Source: Nymphaea colorata (lineage: Eukaryota; Streptophyta; Magnoliopsida; Nymphaeales; Nymphaeaceae). From it: a stretch of DNA of 64,000 nt. This document shows positions 1-12,700 of the stretch, piece after piece. Every line of letters starts with the position of its first letter. Position 1 is the stretch's first letter. The translations under genes and the position numbers were made by a program. The notes beneath the pieces are model-generated. The model saw only the letters and a list, made by a program, of their open reading frames with translations. It made no database searches and was not told where the DNA came from. The stretch lies in assembly GCF_008831285.2 (NCBI RefSeq), contig NC_045142.1, forward strand, positions 23,559,300-23,623,299, read 5' to 3'.

Positions 1-3000
1 GCGTTGGGATTTCGGAAGATCCACAGCTTCTTGGTTCTTGTCACACGGTCAATGAGTTTTCATCTGAGCTGTTCTGAACTAAAGGCATATTTTGATTTGT
101 CAGTCTCCATTACGATTCTACACAGTTGTATTTGTGTACATAAAAAAAGAAAAGAGAGAAAAAGAGAGAGGCTTCATTCTTCTCTGCTGCATATTCAAAT
201 TTAAAGTTCACAGTAAGAATCCATTGCGCTCGTTGATTTTTTTTTCTGTTCTTTACCATGAAAGGTCCCACACCAATCATTTCTCCAGCCAATCGTCCAT
301 TGGAGTCCATGTTGAGAGGATTGGTGGGTTGTCAAATAGATACAAGCGCGTGTATACAATCAATCGTGTCTCTCATTTTTTATATTTTTGATATCGTGCT
401 CTCTGCAGAGACGTCTAAAATTTGAAAAGAAAAAAAAGAGAGGAAAAGTTGATATGCCGATCAAGTTTTAAGAGTTTTCAAGCTAACAGTCTTTGCTTTA
501 TAAAATCTAATGTAAACAAATTTTTATTATTTTTAATTTTAATATTTTCAATCATTTTACTTGTATTTGTATTCAGTTAAATTTATAACAAAGACTCAAA
601 ATACTGGTTGACACACTCAAGAAACATATATGAAGAGACATAATTTAAATATTATATATATATGTTGATGTTGGATTATGAGTTGGACCAACCTACTGGG
701 GGGCACAAAAATTAAAGTAACGTTTTAAAATGAAGTTTATGACAGCAACAGCCACTTTCAGATGGTCAAGCCCATGTCTTCTCTTGTTGTTCCTTTTTTT
801 TTTTGTGTATTTCGTGACTTCGGCACAGGAAATATGATGGAAGGTACTTATGATGCATGATTGGAAGGCATGTAGCAGTTAATGACCTTAGCTTTTAGCT
901 TTTCGGCCAACAATAAAATTTCATTTAGACATCTAATCTTTTTAATTTTTTTAGAGAGAGAGAGAGAGAGAATGTTCATTCCTTTTTTCAAAATTTTGGG
1001 ATAATTAATTTTCGTTCTTTCCCGAAGTATCGGAGAAGTTAGCAAAATTGAAATTTTGAACGACTAACAGTCAAACTATAAATATAACGTAGAATGAAAA
1101 CAAATAATAGAACTAATTTTTGAAATGGGTAGTGTATTGGAAAAGCATTTTCTAAGAATCGTGTCAGTTTGTGACAATCCCACGAAAAGGCTCTGATATT
1201 GCTGACTGGCAAAGTGTTGCTAAACTGTTTGATATACAATTAAATACCTTAAAGGGATTGATCGCATTGGATTTAAGAACCGTACACTTAAAGATCAGAC
1301 GCTCCTCTCTCTGTTCTTAAATCTAATCTATCCAATTCTTAATGCAAAAGAGTAAAATAAAGATCTTAAGTGTAGACCTTAAGTTTGACATATGATCCAA
1401 TTATGTCATATCAATAAAAACATGGCACATCATATCCACATAAAGATCCATGGATTTCAAATCGGAGGCTATCAAAAAACCCTATAAGTGTGATCGTACA
1501 TTTAAAAGCTGTTTGGCAACCACAGTAAATTGTCACAATTTACCCACAACTTAGCGTATATTTATGTACTGTTCCACAAAGCTACCCGAATTCTAGGCAG
1601 ATTTCTGAGATAGTAACAATTTATTGCTGTTGCCAACCACTTAAATATCTTAAGACTTGTGCCCATGACACAATCATCCAAAGTGCATCATAACCAGTAT
1701 ATATTAATGTAAGAAATGGAATTAAAATTTAAAAAAAACCGTTGAAAAGTATATATAACCTAATTTCACATAGGGCAAATTAAAAATAATGAAACCATAA
1801 ATTTTAAATAGTCCCTGAGACATGAAACTTTTGCATTGGTCAGTGGTTCAATTTGATTTGGCACCAACTTAATTTGACCAAGTCCATTCATGCCAATTTT
1901 GACAATTTGATTTCAAAGAAATGGCCTTTCTACGATGATCATCCATGATATATGCATGGTAAATTCAAGCGCCATCATGGAAAAAGAAACCGATATTAAT
2001 GATTTGGCAGGACTTTGACATTGGTCAGTTGAGAACTATTACTTTCTCCCATATATCAAAACCATTGTTCTTTAATATAAAGAACCAAATAATATGACAT
2101 TACAAGATTAAAATATAAATCAAAAGCAATAAATTATTAAATCGGTACAATTCGGCTGACTCAGCCAAGTCAATGACAATTTAGTCGACTTGGCTGAGTC
2201 TGGTCATGACCGAGCGGACCACATTTTCAACTCAGTTAGGATTCGGGACAAGTCAACTCCCTCTCTCTCTCTCTCTCTCTCTCGCTCGTATATATATATA
2301 TAAGTTTAAAGAGCACAACTAGCCTTAGTAAAAAAGTAGAACAGGTGTTTGAACTTTTAAAAATGTGTACAGAAAGATTTATGTGTTTAGAAGTCAGAGG
2401 CACAAAGTTTGGAGTAGTTTGGCCACCAACCAAAAAACTACCCAAAAAGAAACAATCAAGTGCAGATGCTAAGCACATGACTAGTTTTGTTAAGTAGGTG
2501 TTAGACCACAGCGTTATGGTGAATAAAGATTGTTTAATGCATAAAACTTAACAGCTTACATTATTTCTTTCTAGAAAAAGTTCAGGACTTGAGAAAGCTT
2601 GATTCCGGATAAGATTCTTAGTTATCCAGCTGCCAGCAACGTATATATTAAGTTAGAGTAAGTGTAGATATTCTTGATCCCAAAGCATGAGTGCAAATTA
2701 CCTAAAGGAACACCTCGGAATCTTTCAATTCTTAATCCAAACGCATGCGCATATTACAATCTTTATATATATATATATATATATCTTCCAATATATGGAT
2801 AGGATTTTACAAGCTGAGAGTTCGAAGTATTGATTCGTTATAAAGTAAGTTCCATGGAGCGAACATTTGTAAACAAAGGTACAAGACTAGAGCCTGAGAC
2901 AGCACATCGAGTGACATGCTGCATGAGAGATTTTGTCTGACGCTAGGTCCGGTAGCAACAATAAGAGGTTAAGAGCGCGACAAATTTCAACGTTGTTTTA

Positions 3001-5428
3001 AGGTAAAACGGACTGACAAACTGTATTTTTGAAACTGGATATCTCAAAAGTACATTTTGAGAGATCTCAAAAGTACATTTTGGAGACATCCAATCCACCC
3101 ATTCAAGAAATCACCTAGAGGCTTGTTTGAGAAAAGCAAATGAGTCCATGAGAAACCGTTCTACAAAAATAAAATCGCTAACACTTAGTCACGTGTTTGA
3201 TTGTAAAGATGTGCAAAAAAGAACTTTTTAAAGAAACAACATTCACCATATCAAACGCATTAAGAGTAATACATTCTTCCGTATGTTTTGCACAACTTAA
3301 CATGCAAATGTGAAGTCCATGCCCCAAAACATAAGAATCAATAAAACATCAGAGCTATAGGCCAGTGTCGAACCACTGATTTTTATATCCGTAATACCGT
3401 CTAATCTTCACATTGAAAAAATGTTTATTTCTAAACAACTTCTTGGCTAGATCTATGTAGCTAATTTTGCAAAGAAAAAACAAAAAATCATTGAGCATCT
3501 CTCATGCAACCCACAGCTGTGAATACAAAACAAAAAAAGCTGCAGTTTTCAATCTCCGCACAACCCAAAGAACGGAGATGCATTGCTCAGAGCCCACATG
3601 GAGACCAGAAAGGCAACTCAGGCAATTAGAAAATCAGGTCTATTAAATATTGAACGGTGCTTGATCATCCATTGAATACTCAATGTTAAGAGAGAGAAAC
3701 CCAATTAGTTGTTTTCACAATTGAGTTGTCATAATCAAGTTACTATACATGTGAACAGTTCGAGTATGGTAATAACAGCCAAATTAGCACTTAGTGCATC
3801 CTTGTTCTCTCCAGAGAGAGACTCATTTTGCCGGCAGCCGCCGTCTGACCGGCTAAATCTTTAACGGCCAGTCGGCTGCCTGCAGGGAAGCTATTCCAAT
3901 ACTCGCCAGACAAATGGCTGTACACAAAAGGTCCCATTGTTTTTTTTTTTTTAAGTTAAAGCACTAATTTTGTTTACTTTTTCGTTAAAAGTACAGTACA
4001 CCGCATGGTCCTTATTTAACCTTGTCTTATCTCTGGGGATTTTTTTAGTACGATACATAAACTATAGGACGTACAACAAAATTAAGAAAGTGTACGTAAG
4101 GTTGTCGATAATAGAAGAGATGAACTGAACCGCTTACCAGCAAACGCTGCAAAAAATGAAGCCCAAGATGCTATATCCCTCTGGACCGCAGACACCGTCA
4201 ACTTCCCTACAGGGCTCATGAATATCATTTTGCAATAAAAAACAGTTGGCACCAATTATTTGGGATCTAATCAAAGCTTACTAAAAAAATCGTATATAAG
4301 AGTTTTTAAATCTGAAATGCCTTTATTCCAACGCACATGCATGTGATATACATGGTTGATTAGATAAGAATCCAAAAATGTACGTAACATTTTTTAGAAT
4401 GTGAAACCAACTACAGAGATCTAATGCATACAGTTAAATTTCATCAAAGAAAACATAAAATGGAGATTGAAGGCATTCTTTACGTCTGCTGCATAAGCCT
4501 TCACCGGATCTAAACTAGGTCCCACAATAGGACCTCTTTTCTCTGATTTAACCTTTTCTCATGGAAAAAGCCAATACCAAGGGAAAATCATGAGGAACTT
4601 TCTGATCAGAGATCAAAGGAAAGTGCACGCTGACAAATTTCACACCTGACTTTTTCCCACCTTTCTAGTAAAATTCCATCTTTGACAATACAAAGTTAGA
4701 TCTTCATAATTAGCTTAAAGAACACAAATTTTTTGAATCTGCTTTAGATAACAAGCTACACAATAAATTCAGCGACAGTTTCGAAGAAAGAAGCATGACA
4801 ATCACCCTTAGCAAACAAGCAGATAAGAGTATAAAAGCCGCTCGCGCCATTTTGAAAGGACAGAATGAGCGAATTGGAAGCAAGCACAGAACACTGTAAG
4901 TTAGAAAATGGTGAAGGGAAATTAGGATCAGATATATAGTATATGTACATAGACAAAAGAAGGCTCCCTTTTACCCCTTGCACGCAGGTACAAAGGCCAC
5001 CTAATTCCATTTAGGGACATGAATGCTAAGGATGGGCTGCTGCATATTGCTGTCACAACGTAATTGACAGATCTGCCTCAAATAATCGACAAATCTTGAA
5101 AATATTGATTCTGAACTTGTATTTTTACAAATAAACAGGGCAGTTCTGAAGGGAGCAAAAAAGGCTGTTGCTTACTTACAGATCGAATTGCACGGTCATC
5201 ATCCAGTTTAATATACATTCCACAGGCTCCTCATGGACAGTAGCATCTCTCCTTCCATTTTCTGGCTCTGTTGTATTCCCTTTAGGGTACTCACCAGAGA
5301 AAAAAATTCAGCCTGAACCCGAGGCTTATTTGCCCCCCTGTGAAAAGGCAAGCTTCTTGAAATATAGCCAATATGCATCACATCATACTTTCGCATATTA
5401 CCAAAAAACTGCATATAGAAGATAGACT
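1..5428. other. Intergenic DNA and MSH6 3' flank, no gene recognised
   Basis: No reading frame here resembles a known protein; the open stretches are short and AT-rich. The right end should carry the 3' UTR of the minus-strand MSH6 gene, whose stop codon is at 5429-5431. Simple repeats are visible: a GA run near 953-971, a CT run followed by TA near 2260-2301, and a TA run near 2765-2785. A GC-rich inverted motif based on TGACTCAGCC/GGCTGAGTC lies near 2154-2200. A strong splice donor on the minus strand (GTAAGTAAG at 5180-5172) lies about 250 bases past the stop and could mark a 3' UTR intron. No gene can be supported at the far left, though the 3' UTR of a neighbour could reach into it. Confidence 0.6.
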
Positions 5429-6715
5429 TCATTGAATGAATCTACTCAATAGCAGTCTAGCCCTTTCCTGATATGCATGGAGACAACCTGAATCCTTACA
5501 CAATTGTACATCTTGCTGACCCATTCTTACTATCACCTTCAGTAAATCTTGGAGGACAGCTGCATCCACATTCTCAAGTTTCAGCAAGCCTCCAGATTTA
5601 TTTCTGTGCTTACCATGAGCTGCCTCAAACTCACTGGACTTCAAAGCAGCTCTCTTAAGTACAGACTCAGGAATACCTGCAGTTTTGACCAATTTATCAA
5701 ATTCAAATGTTACCCACAAAGCACTCCAAACAGAACATGTACATTAGTTTCACGGTCAAGATAAAGGCCTAAAAGGAGGGACTTATTTTGGGTTATTGTC
5801 CCTGGCCACACATTGTCAGACACATCAACACCGACAATGGCTTGTAGCACTATTACTGCAGGACTCCAAGAAATGGATGAATGATAAGCGATCCCCACAC
5901 AAGACGGCATAGATTTACAGCAGCTCAAGCTATATGCTTACACCCATAAATTTGTTCAAATGAGCTCAAAACCTGGCTGAAGCTTGCTTATTGTGCAAAT
6001 CAGCAAGTCTGAGACAATAGTTGACTACTTCAACTGCATCACTCAACACCAAGACAACGAAAAACACCATCCTTGCAGGAAAACCACAAGATGAAGGACC
6101 AAGCAAAATGCAGTACTGCAGGCTTCCTATGTAATAACATTTTTAACAGCCATGAATACAATCATATAAAACACCACAAATCTACTGTTCCCAAAGTTGA
6201 TTCATCTCCAAACAGTATATTTTTCTTTCCTGTTAGCATATCATGGTAATGAAGGTCGCTTTCTTCTTAAGTGGTTAACAGCGCTTTGCATTCCAGGGTA
6301 GATGCAGCATTTTTGCAGAACAGCTAAATTTGCAGCCCTAGTGGTTTCTACAATATTTCCACGCGCATTATAAGCTTAAAAAAATAAGATTATTTGAGAT
6401 TTAGAATACCTGCCAAACATGCAACATTAACACCATAACTTCTGGGGCAGGCACCAGGAGTCAGCTTATAAAGAAATGTAACTTCTTCAATCCCATCCAC
6501 TCGTTTCTCAACTTGGCATGCCATGTGAAACAAACCTACCTGTAATTATTATTATACACAGAAAAAGAATTAGTTAACTGAACTCTCCTGCATGCAAGAA
6601 AACAAGAAATTATACCTGAGAGTCATTTTCATATTTCACAGCTAACCGATGATAATGTGTAGAGAACATTCCTCGACAACCTATCTTCTGGATAAAATGA
6701 TCTAATACAGACTCC
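5429..6715 (-). CDS. MSH6: MSH6 exons 19-21 (ATPase end, C-terminal helices)
   Basis: Exon 19 (6715-6616) completes the split Ala codon left by exon 18 and encodes the E-S-V-L-D-H-F stretch and the FSTHYHRL switch histidine. Exon 20 (6539-6410) encodes the conserved TFLYKL..GACPRSYGVNVA block. Exon 21 (5676-5429) encodes the GIPESVL..RA helix and the variable C-terminus and ends in TGA. Intron 18, between exons 18 and 19, would be only about 106 bp without Copia A and its target duplication. Intron 20 (5677-6409, 733 bp) shows nothing recognisable. Confidence 0.95.
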
Positions 6716-9700
6716 CTGCACATGAGAAAGACAAAAAAAGTGAAAGGTAGAGGAACTATTAAACAAAAGGAAGAGCATTTTCTCAGCACAAAATCATAAG
6801 AGTTGTTAGAATATGTTGTTGTGGGAACCGGGTCCATATCTGGACCCGGTTCTATGGGGCGCGGGTACCGAGGCGGGCTCAGTACCCTAGGCGGCTTCTC
6901 CTCTCTCCCTCTTTATATTGTCACTTATGTATAAGTGTTGAATTAAGTGAAATAGAACTTTCTCTCTCCTAGGGTTGCGGGTGTGCACCTAGGTAGAGCT
7001 TCCTGTGGTTTTTTCCTCGTTCGAGGTTTTTCCACGTACATCGTGTGTTCATTCTCTTCTTCCTCTACGTGGTTCGTGTTTCTACATGGTATCAGAGCCA
7101 TCGAAGTTGGAGAAGAGTTTTTTTTTTCCCGAGGATCGTTAGCCGTGGAAGTTTTTCGTCGCTCGACGCCGTTGAAGTTCCGGCGCCGCTGCTGCCCTTG
7201 TGACGTCGCCCTGCTCTGCCGCCGCCGTCCTCCGTTCCGCCGCTGGTTGCGCCTCCGGAGTCCTCCGTTCGGCCCGTTCTAGGTTTCTGCCACCGTGGGT
7301 GGCCTCTGTTTTGCACCGTCGCCTGCCTTCCGTCGCCGCTGCCTCATTCCCGCCGCCGTCAACTCTCCGTTTCTGTGCCTCTTGTTGTTGTGTGCTTGTT
7401 TGTGATGGCAGAAGCGATGGGGACTCAAAAAGATGCCGTTCTTGACGCGGGCAGCGCCTCCAAGACTGAGAACGTGCCGATCCAGGTCACCTCCATCCGT
7501 CTGACCAAGGACAATTACCTATCTTGGTCTGCCGCTCTCGAGATTGGGATTACTAGCTGTGGGCGTCTCTCTTACATCACTGGCGACAAACCTGCGCCCA
7601 TCAAATCTGATCCTCAATGGGCGACGTGGGCGTTGGAGGACAGCCAGGTGAAGGTGTGGATTATCAGCTCCGTGTCCTCCGATATCCAACCCCTCATTCT
7701 GCGGAAGCCGACCTCTTTCGATATGTGGACTGTGCTTGCAAAGATGTATGGTCGCAAGAAGAGACATCTGCGCACCTACCAGATTAAACGCAGTATTTAC
7801 TCCCTGACACAGGGTGATTTGTCTGTTGCTGCCTTCTATGCTGCCCTGAAGACCAAATGGGAGGAGCTAGATTATCATGTGACTGATGAGTGGAAGTGCG
7901 GTTCAGATCATTCCCTCTACTGGGAAAAGGAATGGATGGACCGTACGTTTCTGTTTCTGGGAGGCCTGCGGGATGAATTTGAGTCTATTAGTAGCCAGAT
8001 TCTTAATGGTGATGAGATTCCGGGGATAGAGGAAGTATATGCTCGTGTTGAGTCTGAAGAACAACGTCGCCAGGTGATGCATCTTGACACCGGTCATGGC
8101 CCTTCTGCCTTTGTCAGCCGTGCCTCAGGGACTGGGCAGCGTCCTGCCCGGCATTGCACTCATTGCAACAAGTTGGGGCATTCGGTGGATTTCTGTTGGG
8201 ATCTTCATCCCGAGAAGAGATTGGTCAGAGGTCGTCCTCCCTCTGGCAAGCGTAGCCCTTCTGTGTCTGATTCCAGTCAGAGCAATCCTTCTAGTGGTGC
8301 AAAGTCCAAGCTGTCTCCTGATCAACTCAAGGAGCTACAGGCGTACATCAGCCGCCTATCTACTACCCCTGCGGAGTCCTCCATGTCTGAAGGGGCTCAG
8401 CTAGCCCAAGCCCTCGTTGCCTCGACTGATCAAGGTAACCCTTCTCTTGGTGATTGGATTGTTGATAGTGGAGCCACTCACCACATGACAGGGGACTCTA
8501 AACTCTTTCAAGAATATCAACTTTCCTCTGGCAAGCAACGTGTGTCTATGGCAGATGGGTCTTCTATCTCTGTGGCTGGGAAAGGGAGCTTGTCCCTGTT
8601 GAACAAATACCGTCTCCACAATGCCCTACATGTTCCAAATATTCCTGTGAACTTACTCTCTGTCAGCAGTATTACTAAAGAATTAAACTGTAATCTGATT
8701 TTTTCTGCTGATCACTGTTCCCTGCAGGACTTGGTGACGGGGAAGAAGATTGGGATTGGTTCGGTTACTGATGGGCTCTACAGGCTGCCGGTAAAAGTTG
8801 CTTCAGCATTGATTTCTGCCACGAGTGGTCACTTGTCTGGTGTGAACGATAGATCTACTGTTCTGCGATGGCACGAGCGTCTTGGACATCTCCCCTTTTC
8901 GTTAATAAAGAAGTTGTTTCCTCATTTGTTTGCTTCTGTCTCCATTGACTCCTTCGCTTGTGAAGTGTGTCAATTGGCTAAACATGTCAGGGCTTCATAC
9001 CCTATTTCATTGAATAAAACCACTCATCCGTTTGCCTTAGTTCATTCCGATGTTTGGGGTCCTTCTGGAGTACCCACGTGTGGTGGTTGTCACTATTTTT
9101 TGACGCTTATTGATGATTACTCTAGATGTACGTTCGTGTACTTGTTGCGAGAATGTAGTGAGGTTCCAGCAGTTGTGAAAAACTTTGTTGCCTTTGTTGA
9201 GACTCAATTCCATACAACTGTTCAAGCTTTCCGTACGGATAATGCAAGGGAATATGTCTCCCAATCCCTTGATGATTTCTTGAAAGGCAAGGGTATTGTT
9301 CATGAAACCTCTTGTAGTTATACCCCTCCTCAAAATGGTATAGCTGAACGAAAAAATCGTCATCTTTTGAATGTTACCCGGGCTATTATGTTCCAACGTC
9401 ATGTCCCTAAGCGGTATTGGGGTGATGCACTTCTCACTAGTGCACATCTCATTAACCGTATGCCTACTAGGGTGTTGGATGGTCAGTCTCCTCATTCTAC
9501 CCTGTGGCCCACTCAGAATCCGTGGCCTCTTACTCCTCGTGTCTTTGGGTGCAGTTGTTTTGTGTATAATCATAGCCCTACTCTCAAAAAACTTGATCCA
9601 CGGTCTATTAAAGGAGTTTTCTTGGGGTACTCTTCCACTCAGAAGGGGTACAAATGTGTGGATCCCACTACTTCCAAAGTGTATGTTTCGAGGGATGTCA

Positions 9701-12700
9701 CATTTCATGAACATGAGTCGTATTTTCCGGTGAATCCTCTTCCGGGGGAGTGTCTTGGGAACAAAGGGGAAGAGTATTCTTCTAATCAGCTGATTCAGTT
9801 TATGGAGTTTTTGGAGTACAAGGTTAGTCCCAATGTGATTGACTAGTCCCTCGATTCCTCCTATTGATGAAGCTTATAGTAGGCTAAGCAGAATTCCAAT
9901 CCCTTCATCGACTGTTCTTGATACCACTTCTGCTATGCTTGCTACTCGTGGCAGAGGTGGGTCCCTCTTTGCCAGAGGACGAGGATACCGTGGCCGTGGC
10001 AATACCCCTTCGCGCCCAGTATGTCAGTTTTGTCATCGCATTGGTCACACTCTGGATAAGTGTTGGCAGAAACATGGTCGTCCAGCTGTTGCCAATCAGA
10101 CTGTTTTTACTGATTCTCCAGAGCAGCCTAAGACTCAGCATCCTGTTTCCTCCAGTGAGTTACGTGCAGATGATATTATCTCTCAGTTGAGACACTTGAT
10201 TGGAGATAGACCTCAACAAGCTCCTGATCCGATCACCTCTACTATCACTACTGCTGCCAGTGCATCTTCATCTGGTATGTATTCTGACACTACAGATTGG
10301 CTCATTGATTCGGGTGCATCGACACATCTCTGTGGAGACAAGGCACAGTTTACTTCTTATGTCCCTACTCCACCTGGTCGCTCGGTTATTCTAGCAGATG
10401 GCAAATATTCTCCCGTTGTTGGACTTGGAAAGGTCCAACTTACTTCATCATTACCACTGCAACATGTTCTTCATGCACCAGAATTCCCACATAGCCTACT
10501 ATCTATCAGTCAGATTACCAGAGATTTAAACTGTCGTGCGATATTTGAATCAACCTCTTTCTTCTCCCCAAATGGAACTCAATTAAGGGCGTCTGAATTA
10601 AATGATGAAGTCCAATTTCCTCTACCTCTCATGAGTTGTCCAAACCCAGTTGATCCACGTTTTGGGGCTGTCTACCAACGTCGTACTAAGCCTGCTGCAC
10701 CTGTTCAATGTGCACCTGTGCCTTCACCCAGCACGCCCAAGGTAATTCCTGACACAAACTCAACTGACAATGTTTTATGTAATGATGACATAGGAGTATG
10801 TCACGAGCCTGTTCCTGCTCCTAATGAACTTGATATGCCCATTGCTCAAAGAAAAGGCAAACGCAGTTGCACTTTGCATCCTATCTCTGGTCATTTATCC
10901 ATGGATAGACTCACCCCTATGTACCGACAGTTTGTCAAGGGGCTGTCGGCTATTGCTCTTCCACAGAATCCCATGGATGCTCTCTCTGATCCCAAATGGG
11001 CAGCAGCTATGCAAGAAGAGATGGATGCTCTTCAGTCTAGAGGCACCTGGACACTTGTTACTCCTTCAGCTGATGCAGCCATTGTTGGTTGCAGATGGGT
11101 CTTTACTATCAAATACAGAGCAGATGGCAGTATTGACAGATATAAGGCTCGTCTGGTTGCAAAAGGCTATACCCAAACTTATGGGGTTGATTATTATGAT
11201 ACCTTCTCTCCTGTGGCACGACATGCTTCTTTACGGATTCTCCTTGCTGTGGCTGTCAGCAAGAATTGGTCCCTCTCACAGCTTGATGTCAAAAATGTCT
11301 TTCTCTATGGTGACTTACATGAAGAAGTGTATATGCAGCAACCACCAGGGTTTGTTGCTGAGGGGGAGTGTCAGAAAGTGTGCAGATTGAGAAAGGCGAT
11401 TTATGGTCTGAAACAGAGTCCTCGAGCTTGGTTTCAGAAATTGTCAGAGAATATTGAGAATGAGGGCTTCAGACGTTCTTCGGCCGACCATTCCCTCTTT
11501 GTCAAGAAGACTTCTACAGGTACGGTGATAGTTCTTGTCTATGTTGATGATATCATTGTTACAGGGGATGATGATCAGGGGATTTCCAACATCAAGGATG
11601 TCCTTGGACAACACTTTGTCACCAAGGATCTTGGTGAACTACGTTATTTCCTTGGTATTGAGTTTGCCAGAAATCAAAAGGGCCTTATCATGTGCCAGAG
11701 GAAATACGTTACTGATGTTTTGCAAGAGACAGGGATGCTGGGGTGTCGGCCTGCATCCACGCCTATGGATATCAATACCCGCTTGTATGATGATGATACT
11801 GAAGATGTTGATGCGAGACAGTATAGAGGGATTGTTGGGAAGCTCCTATACATCACTGTTACTCGACCTGACATTGCCTATGCTGTTAGCAGAGTGAGTC
11901 AATTTATGGATAAGCCCAAGAAAGTTCATTGGGATGCTGCTATGATGATTCTTAGGTATCTAAAGAATTCACCAGGAACGGGACTCTTCTTTCAGAATGG
12001 TACCTCACTCACTATATCTGTGTATGTTGATGCCGACTATGCAGGATGCCCCTCGGATAGAAAATCCACTACTGGATTTTGTGTGTTTATTGGATCCAAC
12101 TTGGTTACATGGAAGAGTAAGAAGCAAACTGTGGTTGCCAGATCAAGTGCAGAATCTGAGTATAGAGCTATGGCTCAGGGTACTGCTGAAGTTATGTGGG
12201 TTAGATCCCTGATGTTGGATCTTACTGTCGAAGTGCCTCTTCCTATGCAACTGTTATGTGATAACAAAGCTGCACTGTTTATTGCTAATAATCCGGCTTT
12301 TCATGAAAGAACCAAGCATGTTGAAGTAGATTGTCACTATACTAGAGACATGATTCAAAAGGGGTTTGTAAGTACTTCACACATTTCAACTACAGGGCAA
12401 ACGGCTGATATCTTTACTAAGGCTCTTGCAAGGGGACCATTCCAAAGCTGCTGTTCCAAGTTGAGCCTATTTGACATATACGCTCCAACTTGAGGGGGAG
12501 TGTTAAGATGTGTTTATATTCAGTTTTAGGTTTAAGAGGGTACTTTTGTAATAACTTTTCCTTTAGATGTTTCTCTTGTAACTTCTCTCTCTCCTCTAGT
12601 CAATATAAAGAGGAGTTAGGGCAGATTTCGAGGTTAATCAAAGATTATTCTTTCTAATCTTATCAGAGAAGGGCAGTCATATGGAAGGGGTCACGGTGGA

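Noticed and set aside
9037-9714. 225-codon antisense frame over Copia A integrase
   Set aside because: It is a shadow of the real integrase frame on the plus strand, with no protein similarity.
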